This document shows positions 1-5,634 of a stretch of 7,972 bases of DNA, one piece after another. Source of the DNA: Chloroflexota bacterium (GTDB lineage Bacteria; Chloroflexota; Anaerolineae; UBA1429). How positions within the stretch are numbered: position 1 is the stretch's first letter; each line of letters begins with the position of its first letter. The stretch is from NCBI GenBank assembly GCA_014360745.1, contig JACIWY010000153.1, forward strand, positions 1 to 7,972, given 5' to 3'. The position numbers and the translations under genes are program-made. The notes below the pieces were generated by a model. The model made no database searches, was not told the DNA's origin, and saw nothing but the letters and a program-made list of their open reading frames with translations.

Positions 1-111
1 GTACGGGCCATCCTCAACTATGCCCCGGCGAATTTGATGTTACCCCCCGATGTGCATGTAGCCCAGATCGACCCGGTGGTGAGCATACAGAGTATGACCT
101 ATTATCTCTAG
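1..111 (+). CDS. rex: Redox-sensing transcriptional repressor Rex, C-terminal end (partial)
   Basis: Only the last 36 codons are in the window; the gene starts beyond the left edge and ends at TAG (109-111). The peptide reads VRAILNYAPANLMLPPDVHV and then, after a short acidic stretch, SIQSMTYYL. This matches the end of Rex proteins as I know them: a G-I-x-x-I-L-N-F-x-P strand, a V-P-x-x-V-x-V turn, and a final helix of the type LQSLVYFL, which sits in the domain-swapped dimer. Rex binds NADH or NAD+ through a Rossmann domain and represses fermentative and respiratory genes when NADH is low; the DNA-binding and nucleotide domains are not visible here. It converges on mreB, with 51 bp between the two stop codons. 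The identification rests on a short stretch and could be wrong, but I know of no better match. Confidence 0.72.
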   Translation, partial: VRAILNYAPANLMLPPDVHVAQIDPVVSIQSMTYYL

Positions 112-142
112 CGTGTTCATCGTTCTTTTCGAGCATGAAGGG

Positions 143-164
143 GGCCGTTCTCGGTTGGGTTTTT
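143..164 (+). terminator. Weak candidate terminator of rex
   Basis: Downstream of the rex stop, GGCCG (143-147) can pair with CGGTT (152-156) around a TTCT loop, using three Watson-Crick and two G-U pairs. GGG and then a run of five T (160-164) follow. The T-run fits an intrinsic terminator for the plus strand, but the stem is short and weak. The T-run overlaps the mreB stop codon on the other strand. Confidence 0.25.
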
Positions 165-1167
165 ATACGGTGCCCAAAGAGCGGCGTAGGATGGGCAAGT
201 GGCGGAGCGCCTTGCCGGCGCCCAGCGCCGTGCAGAGCATGGCGTTCTCAGCCACGTGACAGGGGATGCCCGTTTCCTCCGTGAGGTAGCGATCGATGTT
301 GCGCAGGAGCGAGCCCCCACCGGTCATGACCATCCCTCGGTCGATAATATCCGAAACCAGCTCTGGGGGTGTTTTCTCCAGCACCGCCCTGACGGCTGTG
401 GCGATGGCGGCCAGCGGCTCGGCGATGGCGTCGGTGACTTCGCCCGAGGTAATAGTAATAGTGCGCGGCAAGCCGGCGACTTGATCGCGGCCGCGCACTT
501 CCATCGAGAGCTGCTCTTCCAACGGCAAGGCGCTGCCGATGGCGAGTTTGATCTGCTCAGCGGTATGTTCGCCGATGATGACGTTGTATTTGCGCCGTAT
601 GTAATTGGCGATGGCCTCATCGAGCTTGTTGCCAGCGACGCGCACCGAGCTAGAGACCACAATACCGAAAAGGGAAATGACCGCCGCTTCCGAGGCGCCC
701 CCGCCGATGTTGACGATCATGTTGCCCGATGGCGTGCCGATGGGCATATCGGCGCCCAAAGCAGCCGCCAAGGGCTCGGGGATGAGATAGGCCACCCGCG
801 CGCCGGCCTGGATGGCGGCATCGCGCACGGCGCGGCTTTCTACGCTGGTGACCCCCACCGGCACGCTGATCATCACCTCGGGGCGCCGCTCAAAGCGGCT
901 GCAGATCTTGCCGATAAAATAGCGCAGCATGGCCTCTGTCACGCGATAGTCGGCGATGACGCCGTCGCGCATGGGCCGCGAGACCTCGATGGTATCCGGT
1001 GCGCGCCCCAACATGGCGTAGGCCTCGTCGCCGATGGCCAATATGCGCTCGTCGGTCAACGAGATGGCCACGACGGATGGCTCGTTGAGCACCAGCCCCT
1101 TGCCGCGGACATAGACGATAACATTGACCGTTCCCAGGTCGATGCCGATCTGCTTGCCGAACAACAT
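163..1167 (-). CDS. mreB: MreB-like actin homologue (rod shape-determining protein)
   Basis: This 334-residue protein has the length and layout of MreB, the membrane-associated bacterial actin that forms filaments and guides the lateral cell-wall synthesis machinery. Residues 8-16 (GIDLGTVNV) are the phosphate-1 loop, E131 in IPEPLAAALGAD is the conserved catalytic Glu, residues 153-160 are the phosphate-2 loop, and TGGG at 282-285 is in the adenosine-binding part. Other family blocks are MEVRGRD, ITITSGEV and LEKTPPEL. The phosphate loops are unusual: phosphate-2 reads NIGGGASE instead of the common DIGGGTTE, so the Asp (N153) and first Thr (A158) are replaced, and phosphate-1 has V16 where Thr is usual. 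The ATG at 1167 is chosen because GAGGAG lies just upstream; a GTG at 1215 is in frame but would place the start inside the promoter region. It follows murA by 103 bp. The usual partners mreC and mreD are not downstream, since the next gene is the convergent rex. It may be a divergent paralogue. Confidence 0.9.
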   Translation of the reverse strand: MLFGKQIGIDLGTVNVIVYVRGKGLVLNEPSVVAISLTDERILAIGDEAYAMLGRAPDTIEVSRPMRDGVIADYRVTEAMLRYFIGKICSRFERRPEVMISVPVGVTSVESRAVRDAAIQAGARVAYLIPEPLAAALGADMPIGTPSGNMIVNIGGGASEAAVISLFGIVVSSSVRVAGNKLDEAIANYIRRKYNVIIGEHTAEQIKLAIGSALPLEEQLSMEVRGRDQVAGLPRTITITSGEVTDAIAEPLAAIATAVRAVLEKTPPELVSDIIDRGMVMTGGGSLLRNIDRYLTEETGIPCHVAENAMLCTALGAGKALRHLPILRRSLGTV

Positions 1168-1169
1168 AG

Positions 1170-1180
1170 CCTCTCCTCGG
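1170..1180 (-). promoter_or_regulatory. Ribosome binding site that decides the mreB start
   Basis: On the minus strand the bases before the ATG at 1167 read GAGGAGAGGCT. An AGGAG core five bases from the ATG is a strong Shine-Dalgarno sequence and supports this start over the upstream in-frame GTG at 1215. Confidence 0.75.
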
Positions 1181-1205
1181 TGGGGTATCAAACGGAGCGT
1201 GGCCC

Positions 1206-1234
1206 ATGATAACACAAACGGGGAGAAGGGCCAA
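1206..1234 (-). promoter_or_regulatory. Candidate promoter of mreB with extended -10
   Basis: In the murA-mreB gap the minus strand has TTGGCC (1234-1229, 4 of 6 to the -35 consensus), a 17-bp spacer, and TATCAT (1211-1206, 5 of 6 to the -10 consensus) directly preceded by TGT, which forms an extended -10. Transcription would start near 1199 and leave a leader of about 32 nt before the mreB ATG. This suggests mreB can be expressed separately from murA. Confidence 0.5.
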
Positions 1235-1270
1235 CTCGAGAGGAAAGCTCAAGGTAGCCGTCGTGGGCGG

Positions 1271-2599
1271 CTATTTGGTGACGCCGACGATCTGCCATTC
1301 GATCGGTTCGGCACAGTCTACCTCAGGGCAAGAGTGTTCCGATTCGGCCATGCGCGAGACTACGGCGCCCAAGGCGCATAGCTTCTGCTCCATGTTCTCG
1401 TACCCGCGGTCTATATAGACCACGTTGCCGATGCGCGTCTCGCCCTCAGCGCAAAGGCCGGCCAACACCATGGCCGCACCGGAGCGGATATCCAAAGCGC
1501 AAACGTCAGCGCCGTGCAGCGGCGTGGGGCCATACACCATGGCGGTGCGGCCCGATCCCGATACGGTGATGCGGCCGCCCATGCGCACCAACTCGGCCGT
1601 ATAACCCAATCGGCCGTCGTACATTGTCTCGTGCACGGAGGAATTGCCCTCAGCCTGGGTGAGCACGGTGGTAAAAGGCGCCTGCAAATCGGTGGGGAAC
1701 CCCGGATAAGGGTAGGTCTGCACATCGGTGGCCCGGAGCATCCCACCACCGCGCACAATATAAGTGTCGGGGGTGGTTTGCACCTCTGCGCCGATATCGC
1801 GCATTTTGCTGGTCAGCGCTCCCAACCAGAGGCCGACCGAGCCATCCATAACCACTTCGCCGCCGGTGATCAACGCCGCCAGGGCAAAGGTGCCGGCCTC
1901 CATGCGGTCGGGCATGATACGGTAGGCTGCGCCGTGCAGTCGATGGGTGCCTTCGATACGGATGGTGTTGGTGCCGGCGCCATAGATGCGGGCGCCCATG
2001 GCGCAGAGAAAACCGGCCAAGTCCAGGACTTCCGGTTCGACGGAGGCGTTTTCGATGATCGTCGTGCCATTGGCCAGACATGCGGCCATCATCAAATTTT
2101 CTGTGCCGGTGTGGCTGGGGTAATCCAAGATCAGGCGCTCGCCTCGCAGGCGCGGCGCACGAATGATATAACGATCCTCGGCCATATCGACCTGGGCGCC
2201 CATCGTTTGAAACCCTTTGAGATCGACGCTCACCGGCCGCGTGCCGATGGCACACCCACCCGGATGCGAGGATTCGACCTGCCCAAAGCGGGCCAGCAAA
2301 GGGCCGGAGATGAGAAAGCTGGCGCGCATTTTCTTGGTGAGATCAAAGGGCAGTTCGGCCCGTGAGATGCGCGTGGCCTTGATGCGCAGCGTGTGTGGCC
2401 CCTCGAAGCGGGCCGCGACGCCGAGGTGCTGGAGCAGCTTGACGATGTTGCGAATGTCTTCGATGTAGGGGACGTTCTCCAATAGGCATTCGTCACCGGT
2501 CAGCAACGTGGCGGCGATGATGGGCAGCGCCGCGTTCTTGGCTCCGCCGATCTCTACCTCACCTCTGAGCGGATGTTTTCCTTCGATTACCAATGGCAT
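1271..2599 (-). CDS. murA: UDP-N-acetylglucosamine 1-carboxyvinyltransferase MurA
   Basis: MurA transfers the enolpyruvyl group of phosphoenolpyruvate to UDP-GlcNAc in the cytoplasm, the first committed step of peptidoglycan synthesis. The 442-residue product shows the full family signature: GGAKNAAL near the N-terminus (K21-N22, equivalent to K22-N23 of E. coli), HPGGCAIGTRPV with the catalytic Cys at 116 (C115 in E. coli), FPTDLQAPF with D304 (D305 in E. coli) and DRGYENMEQKL with R398 (R397 in E. coli). Because the Cys is kept rather than replaced by Asp, the enzyme has the fosfomycin-sensitive type of active site. It is about 20 residues longer than E. coli MurA because of a C-terminal tail after the last conserved helix, with two Cys residues (424 and 429). 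The ATG at 2599 is preceded by AGGGGG five bases upstream. It has its own -10 box and is followed by mreB, so two wall-synthesis genes sit side by side. Confidence 0.97.
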   Translation of the reverse strand: MPLVIEGKHPLRGEVEIGGAKNAALPIIAATLLTGDECLLENVPYIEDIRNIVKLLQHLGVAARFEGPHTLRIKATRISRAELPFDLTKKMRASFLISGPLLARFGQVESSHPGGCAIGTRPVSVDLKGFQTMGAQVDMAEDRYIIRAPRLRGERLILDYPSHTGTENLMMAACLANGTTIIENASVEPEVLDLAGFLCAMGARIYGAGTNTIRIEGTHRLHGAAYRIMPDRMEAGTFALAALITGGEVVMDGSVGLWLGALTSKMRDIGAEVQTTPDTYIVRGGGMLRATDVQTYPYPGFPTDLQAPFTTVLTQAEGNSSVHETMYDGRLGYTAELVRMGGRITVSGSGRTAMVYGPTPLHGADVCALDIRSGAAMVLAGLCAEGETRIGNVVYIDRGYENMEQKLCALGAVVSRMAESEHSCPEVDCAEPIEWQIVGVTK

Positions 2600-2640
2600 G
2601 GCATCCCCCTACGAATCGACTACAGATTAGTGCACAAGAA

Positions 2641-2646
2641 ATTATA
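2641..2646 (-). promoter_or_regulatory. Perfect -10 box upstream of murA
   Basis: The minus strand reads TATAAT at 2646-2641, 41 bases before the murA ATG. No recognisable TTGACA-like hexamer lies 15-19 bp upstream, so either the promoter relies on its -10 or an activator helps it. The local AT-rich stretch (about 2636-2660) stands out in this GC-rich window, which supports a promoter. An imperfect palindrome, GTGCAC with partial flanks (2627-2638), falls at the expected start of transcription and could be an operator, but that is weak. Confidence 0.5.
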
Positions 2647-2662
2647 ATGAATATACGTTCAC

Positions 2663-2689
2663 ATCGGACGAGCCTTTCGGTCGACCGAT
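2663..2689 (-). terminator. Stem-loop at the 3' end of the glycyl radical enzyme message
   Basis: Starting at the last base of the stop codon, the minus strand folds into a 27-nt hairpin. ATCGG pairs with CCGAT, then comes a T-T mismatch, then CGA pairs with TCG beside one bulged base, and CC pairs with GG around a GAAA tetraloop. It contains the 12-bp palindrome TCGGTCGACCGA (2677-2688). No T-run follows directly; T-rich sequence begins about 10 bases further on. It could be an imperfect intrinsic terminator or a 3' end stabiliser. Confidence 0.4.
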
Positions 2690-4950
2690 CACATGGTGTG
2701 CGTCAATTGAGCGATGAGGTGATCCTGCATCTCTTTGTCGAGGCGCACGAAATAGGCGCTATAGCCCGCCACGCGCACCTGTAAGGCGGCGTACGCTTCG
2801 GGATCGCGCTGTGCCGCGGCCAGGGTTTTGCTATCGAGGATGTTGAACTGCATGGCAAAAAGGCCTGGCCCCGACTTGGCCGGCCCAAAGGCGGTGCGCA
2901 CCAACCCCACAAGGGCATCGAGCCCTTCGTCCCCTTTCACGGAATGGGGATGTAAGCGAATATCGAGCACCGAGCCGTTCGGCGTTTGACAAAAGTCGAG
3001 CTTGGTCACCGATTCCAACAGGGCGGTGACGCCGCCTTTGTCCCGGCCGGCCATGGCGCCGACGCCGGGCGCCAAGGGGGTTCTCGCCAATCGCCCATCG
3101 GGCAGCGCGCCGGTGTCTCGGCCGAGCGCCCACTGGAAGGTAAAGGAGTAAAGCGCAGCCTGATAAGGGCCATGGCGCTCGTTGCGGAAGGAATGGATCT
3201 TGGCGCAGTAATGCTCGGCGACGGCACGCGCCATAGCGTCGGCCTCGACGTTGCCGTTGCCCCACTTGGGCACGCGCTGCAACAGATACCGGCGCAACGG
3301 CTCGTGATGCACATAGTTCTCATCGAGCGCCTCGACGAGCTCGCCCATGGTGCAACGATGTTCATCATAGACGGCCATCTTGATCGCCAACAACGAATCG
3401 GCGGCGTTGGCCAACCCTGTGCCCACGCAGCCGACGGCGTTATAATGGGCGCCGCCCGCGCCGATATCGCGTCCGTTGGCCAGGCAATCCTCGATCGTGC
3501 TGGCGATGAGCGCCGAGGGATTGATCCGCGTCCAATGGCGTTCGTGTTCCGCAACGGCCGCGGCCGAACGTTCGATCAGGTGATCTAATTGGACCTTATA
3601 GGCCTCCCAAAAGGCGTCAAAGTCGGCCAGGCTCTGTGGATCGCCGGTATGGGGCCCGATTTGTCGGCCGCGGAGAGGATCTAGGCCATCGTGTAACACC
3701 AGTTCTACCGGCTTGGCCAGGTTGATTACCAGGTTGGTGGTGCAGGCTGCCTCTTTGCCATCGACGGCCGGCTCGTAGCAGCCGATGGGCAGGTAGGTGC
3801 GCGCATCCTCGACCGTCTTGCCGCGCTTGACCAGCGCGGGCACCACGACGTCGTCGTTTATGAGCACAATGGCATTGTGCCCCTCGCGGATCAGCTCCAA
3901 CACGCGGCGGACGAGTTGGTCCGAGCAGCCAACATGCAAGCGCACCGATAGCTTGGGGTCGGGCGCGTTGAACTCTTGATAAGCGTCCAGGATGAGGTAG
4001 GTGAGTTCGCTGGTAGCGTCTGTGCCATCTGGCAACTGGCCGCCCAGGCAAAAGTGCGCTCCATTGTCCACGCCGCGGGTGCGTGCGTAGCTCTTGATCC
4101 AATAGTATTTGAATAGCTCACGCGCCTCTTGGGGCGTCAGCCGCCCCGACGCGACATCGGCGCGGTAGTAGGGCAAAAAGAGTTGGTCGAAATGGCCCAG
4201 CGAGCGCACCGCCTCACCTTCGAATTCGATCAGTTCGTGCATTAACCAATGGAAAGCGAGCGCCTCATGCAGGGTGCGCGGCGGGCGGGCGGGCACGCGC
4301 AGGCAGACGCAGGCCAGGGCGCGCAGTCGATCTGCATCGGGGCCGCCCCCTTGGGCAAGGCTTTGGCAATGCTCCGCAAAGCGTCGTGCCAAGGCGATGG
4401 CGGCTTGGCAAACGATCTCGACGGCTTGGTAGAAGGCAAGGCGTTCGCCCTTCGCAGGCGCACAGGTTGCACGACGACGGCGCGCTTCCTCGGCCAGGCC
4501 CTCCAACCCCATGGCAAAGAGGCGCTGCCAGCCGGGTGAGATATGGCCGGTGTCGAGCGATCCCCTGCCGCTGCCGGTCGCTGCCAGTGTGTCGAACCAA
4601 CTCGCGGCCTCGGCGAGCGATCCTGCCCTTGCTTCAGCATGCCAGCGTCGGCGCAAGGCGGCCAGCACGCCGCCATGGTCAAATTTGTCGGGAAACGGAT
4701 CGGCGGGATCGACAGAGATACGGGCGTGCAATAGGATGTGCTCCATCGCCAGGGCCTTTTGCGACACACGCGGTTCGGCGTGGTGCTCGGCCAAGAGGCG
4801 TTCTATCTCGCCCGAGAGCACCTCTGGCGCGAGCCCGGTATCATCGTCGTACGGCACGTCTTGGTACTGATCGTATAGACGCGCGCGGTCATCGGCAAAA
4901 CGATTCCACAACGCCGTGCTCATACGTTGGGCCTGGGTGGCTGTCGTCAT
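2689..4950 (-). CDS. Glycyl radical enzyme of the PFL-like/dehydratase superfamily, substrate unknown
   Basis: The 753-residue protein is a complete glycyl radical enzyme. A large PFL-type barrel domain (about residues 1-600) carries GCYEP with the thiyl Cys at 391 and its partner Glu at 393. A conserved segment GAHYNAVGCVGTG with ANAADSLLAIK lies near 500-520. The C-terminal domain (about 630-753) has AGRDKGGVTALLESVTKLDF, then RVAGYSAYF with the radical-bearing Gly at 729, 25 residues from the end as the family expects. These enzymes use the Gly radical to activate the Cys, which abstracts hydrogen from the substrate; the active form is oxygen-sensitive. Glu next to the Cys places it with the dehydratase, lyase and decarboxylase branch, not with true pyruvate formate-lyase, which has two adjacent Cys. 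The usual glycerol/propanediol dehydratase block GWHD is replaced by ACTT (402-405), so that substrate is unlikely. No radical SAM activase is in the window. The ATG at 4950 is preferred for its GAGG five bases upstream; ATG 4980 and TTG 5010 are in frame. Confidence 0.93.
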   Translation of the reverse strand: MTTATQAQRMSTALWNRFADDRARLYDQYQDVPYDDDTGLAPEVLSGEIERLLAEHHAEPRVSQKALAMEHILLHARISVDPADPFPDKFDHGGVLAALRRRWHAEARAGSLAEAASWFDTLAATGSGRGSLDTGHISPGWQRLFAMGLEGLAEEARRRRATCAPAKGERLAFYQAVEIVCQAAIALARRFAEHCQSLAQGGGPDADRLRALACVCLRVPARPPRTLHEALAFHWLMHELIEFEGEAVRSLGHFDQLFLPYYRADVASGRLTPQEARELFKYYWIKSYARTRGVDNGAHFCLGGQLPDGTDATSELTYLILDAYQEFNAPDPKLSVRLHVGCSDQLVRRVLELIREGHNAIVLINDDVVVPALVKRGKTVEDARTYLPIGCYEPAVDGKEAACTTNLVINLAKPVELVLHDGLDPLRGRQIGPHTGDPQSLADFDAFWEAYKVQLDHLIERSAAAVAEHERHWTRINPSALIASTIEDCLANGRDIGAGGAHYNAVGCVGTGLANAADSLLAIKMAVYDEHRCTMGELVEALDENYVHHEPLRRYLLQRVPKWGNGNVEADAMARAVAEHYCAKIHSFRNERHGPYQAALYSFTFQWALGRDTGALPDGRLARTPLAPGVGAMAGRDKGGVTALLESVTKLDFCQTPNGSVLDIRLHPHSVKGDEGLDALVGLVRTAFGPAKSGPGLFAMQFNILDSKTLAAAQRDPEAYAALQVRVAGYSAYFVRLDKEMQDHLIAQLTHTM

Positions 4951-4961
4951 ATTCCCCTCGC
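4951..4961 (-). promoter_or_regulatory. Ribosome binding site choosing the glycyl radical enzyme start
   Basis: The minus strand just before the ATG at 4950 reads GCGAGGGGAAT. GAGG lies five bases from the ATG. The alternative starts at 4980 (ATG) and 5010 (TTG) have only weak G-rich matches or none, so the shorter 753-residue protein is preferred. Confidence 0.6.
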
Positions 4962-5012
4962 CATGTCTTGCCCCGTTCATGGTAACGAGTATCCCACCCT
5001 GAGGAGGCAATT

Positions 5013-5186
5013 ATGTCGGTTCATCGGAGCAAGGATATCGCGGACATCGAGAATGTCAAGCCCCCGATTGTCGGCTTGTCGGCAGTCGAAACTGCGCCAA
5101 CCCCAAGTCACCCTGTGCCGATTAGAACCCGAGAGGGCGCAGGTATATTCCCTACGGCCTTTGACGAAGGCGCCCGGCCACCTTGA
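5013..5186 (+). CDS. Doubtful small ORF, 57 residues, unknown function
   Basis: A plus-strand frame opens with ATG at 5013, preceded by GAGGAGG with a five-base spacer, which is an excellent Shine-Dalgarno sequence. It runs 57 codons to TGA at 5184-5186. The product begins MSVHRSKDIADIENVKPPIV and is rich in Pro, charged and small residues. It has no membrane segment or signal peptide and I recognise no family. It lies antisense to the gap between atpC and the glycyl radical enzyme, overlaps the candidate promoter of that enzyme, and its last 11 codons overlap the atpC 3' end. I saw no clear plus-strand promoter. The ribosome-binding match is the only positive evidence; a chance ORF in GC-rich DNA is the more likely explanation. 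Confidence 0.2.
   Translation: MSVHRSKDIADIENVKPPIVGLSAVETAPTPSHPVPIRTREGAGIFPTAFDEGARPP
5032..5059 (-). promoter_or_regulatory. Candidate promoter of the glycyl radical enzyme
   Basis: On the minus strand a perfect TTGACA (5059-5054) is followed after 16 bp by TATCCT (5037-5032), 4 of 6 to the -10 consensus. Transcription would start near 5025 and give a leader of about 75 nt to the ATG at 4950. This would let the enzyme be expressed independently of the atp operon. No clear Rex-type palindrome overlaps this promoter. Confidence 0.45.
5057..5095 (-). other. Two tandem hairpins after atpC
   Basis: Within the gap after atpC the minus strand has GCAGT-TTCG-ACTGC (5095-5082), a perfect 5-bp stem with a TTCG loop. 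It is followed by CAAG/CTTG with an inner CCGA-CAA-TCGG stem (5078-5057, three unpaired G). Neither is followed by a T-run, so they are not standard intrinsic terminators. They could mark the 3' end of the atp transcript. The second overlaps the -35 box of the next promoter. Confidence 0.35.
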
Positions 5187-5634
5187 GCCTGGCACGAGAA
5201 CGGCGCAATGCCCGAACGGCGGCGGTGTATTCGGGCGTGCCGCGATATTGGCGCATCACCAACTGCGCTCGGCGACGCGCCGCCTCGGCCCGGGCCACAT
5301 CGATTTCCTCGGCCCTCTCCGCCGTATCGGCCAAAACGATCACTTGATCGTCGCGCACTTCGATAAAGCCCCCGCCTACGGCCAGATCCACATCCGGCTG
5401 TTCTTCGCCCCGTCGGACGATCATCTCGCCGGGCTCCAGCGCAGCCAGAAGCGCCACGTGCCCGGGCAATATGGTGATCTGGCCGTACGCCGAGGGCGCC
5501 ACCAAGCGCACGGCCTCGCCCGCATAGACCAAGCGGTCACCGGTGACGATGGTCACCTGCAACTTGGGGCGCTCAGGGGGTGCCTCCTTGCCTGCTTCGT
5601 CGGCGGGGGGCTGGTCATCCCGCAATTCGGTCAT
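5152..5634 (-). CDS. atpC: F-type ATP synthase epsilon subunit
   Basis: Epsilon belongs to the F1 central stalk, links gamma to the c-ring and restrains ATP hydrolysis. The 160-residue protein has the N-terminal beta-sandwich (about 24-105) with YAGEAVRLVAPSAYGQITIL, PGH and LAVGGGFIEV, then a two-helix C-terminal domain. IDVARA at 111-116 fits the I(L)DxxRA motif that binds ATP in Bacillus-type epsilon, so nucleotide sensing is plausible. It is about 20-25 residues longer than common epsilon subunits, because of an acidic, Pro-rich N-terminal extension (1-23), and it ends in a very basic tail (about 142-160). The ATG at 5634 is chosen for GAGG five bases upstream; a GTG two codons earlier (5640) is possible. 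It overlaps the end of atpD by 20 bp, which suggests translational coupling, and it is the last atp gene. Confidence 0.93.
   Translation of the reverse strand: MTELRDDQPPADEAGKEAPPERPKLQVTIVTGDRLVYAGEAVRLVAPSAYGQITILPGHVALLAALEPGEMIVRRGEEQPDVDLAVGGGFIEVRDDQVIVLADTAERAEEIDVARAEAARRRAQLVMRQYRGTPEYTAAVRALRRSRARLKVAGRLRQRP

Noticed and set aside
199..1209. Long plus-strand open frame (336 codons) opposite mreB
   Set aside because: It is an antisense shadow of a well-conserved MreB gene in GC-rich DNA; its translation is rich in His, Asp, Gly and Arg without any family motif.
1514..2365. Long plus-strand open frame (283 codons) opposite murA
   Set aside because: It is complementary to conserved murA codons and has no recognisable domain or ribosome binding site.
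3427..3429. Cys508 in GCVGTG as a possible second catalytic Cys
   Set aside because: The GCYEP Cys391 has the correct Glu partner and position; the 508 segment matches a conserved structural block before ADSLLAIK where Cys is not a known catalytic residue.
4951..5010. Upstream in-frame starts (ATG 4980, TTG 5010) for the glycyl radical enzyme
   Set aside because: They have poor ribosome binding sites and would add residues with no family resemblance; the ATG at 4950 has GAGG at the right distance.
5128..5137. CCC-GAGA-GGG mini-hairpin downstream of atpC
   Set aside because: A three-base-pair stem is expected by chance in GC-rich sequence and no T-run follows.
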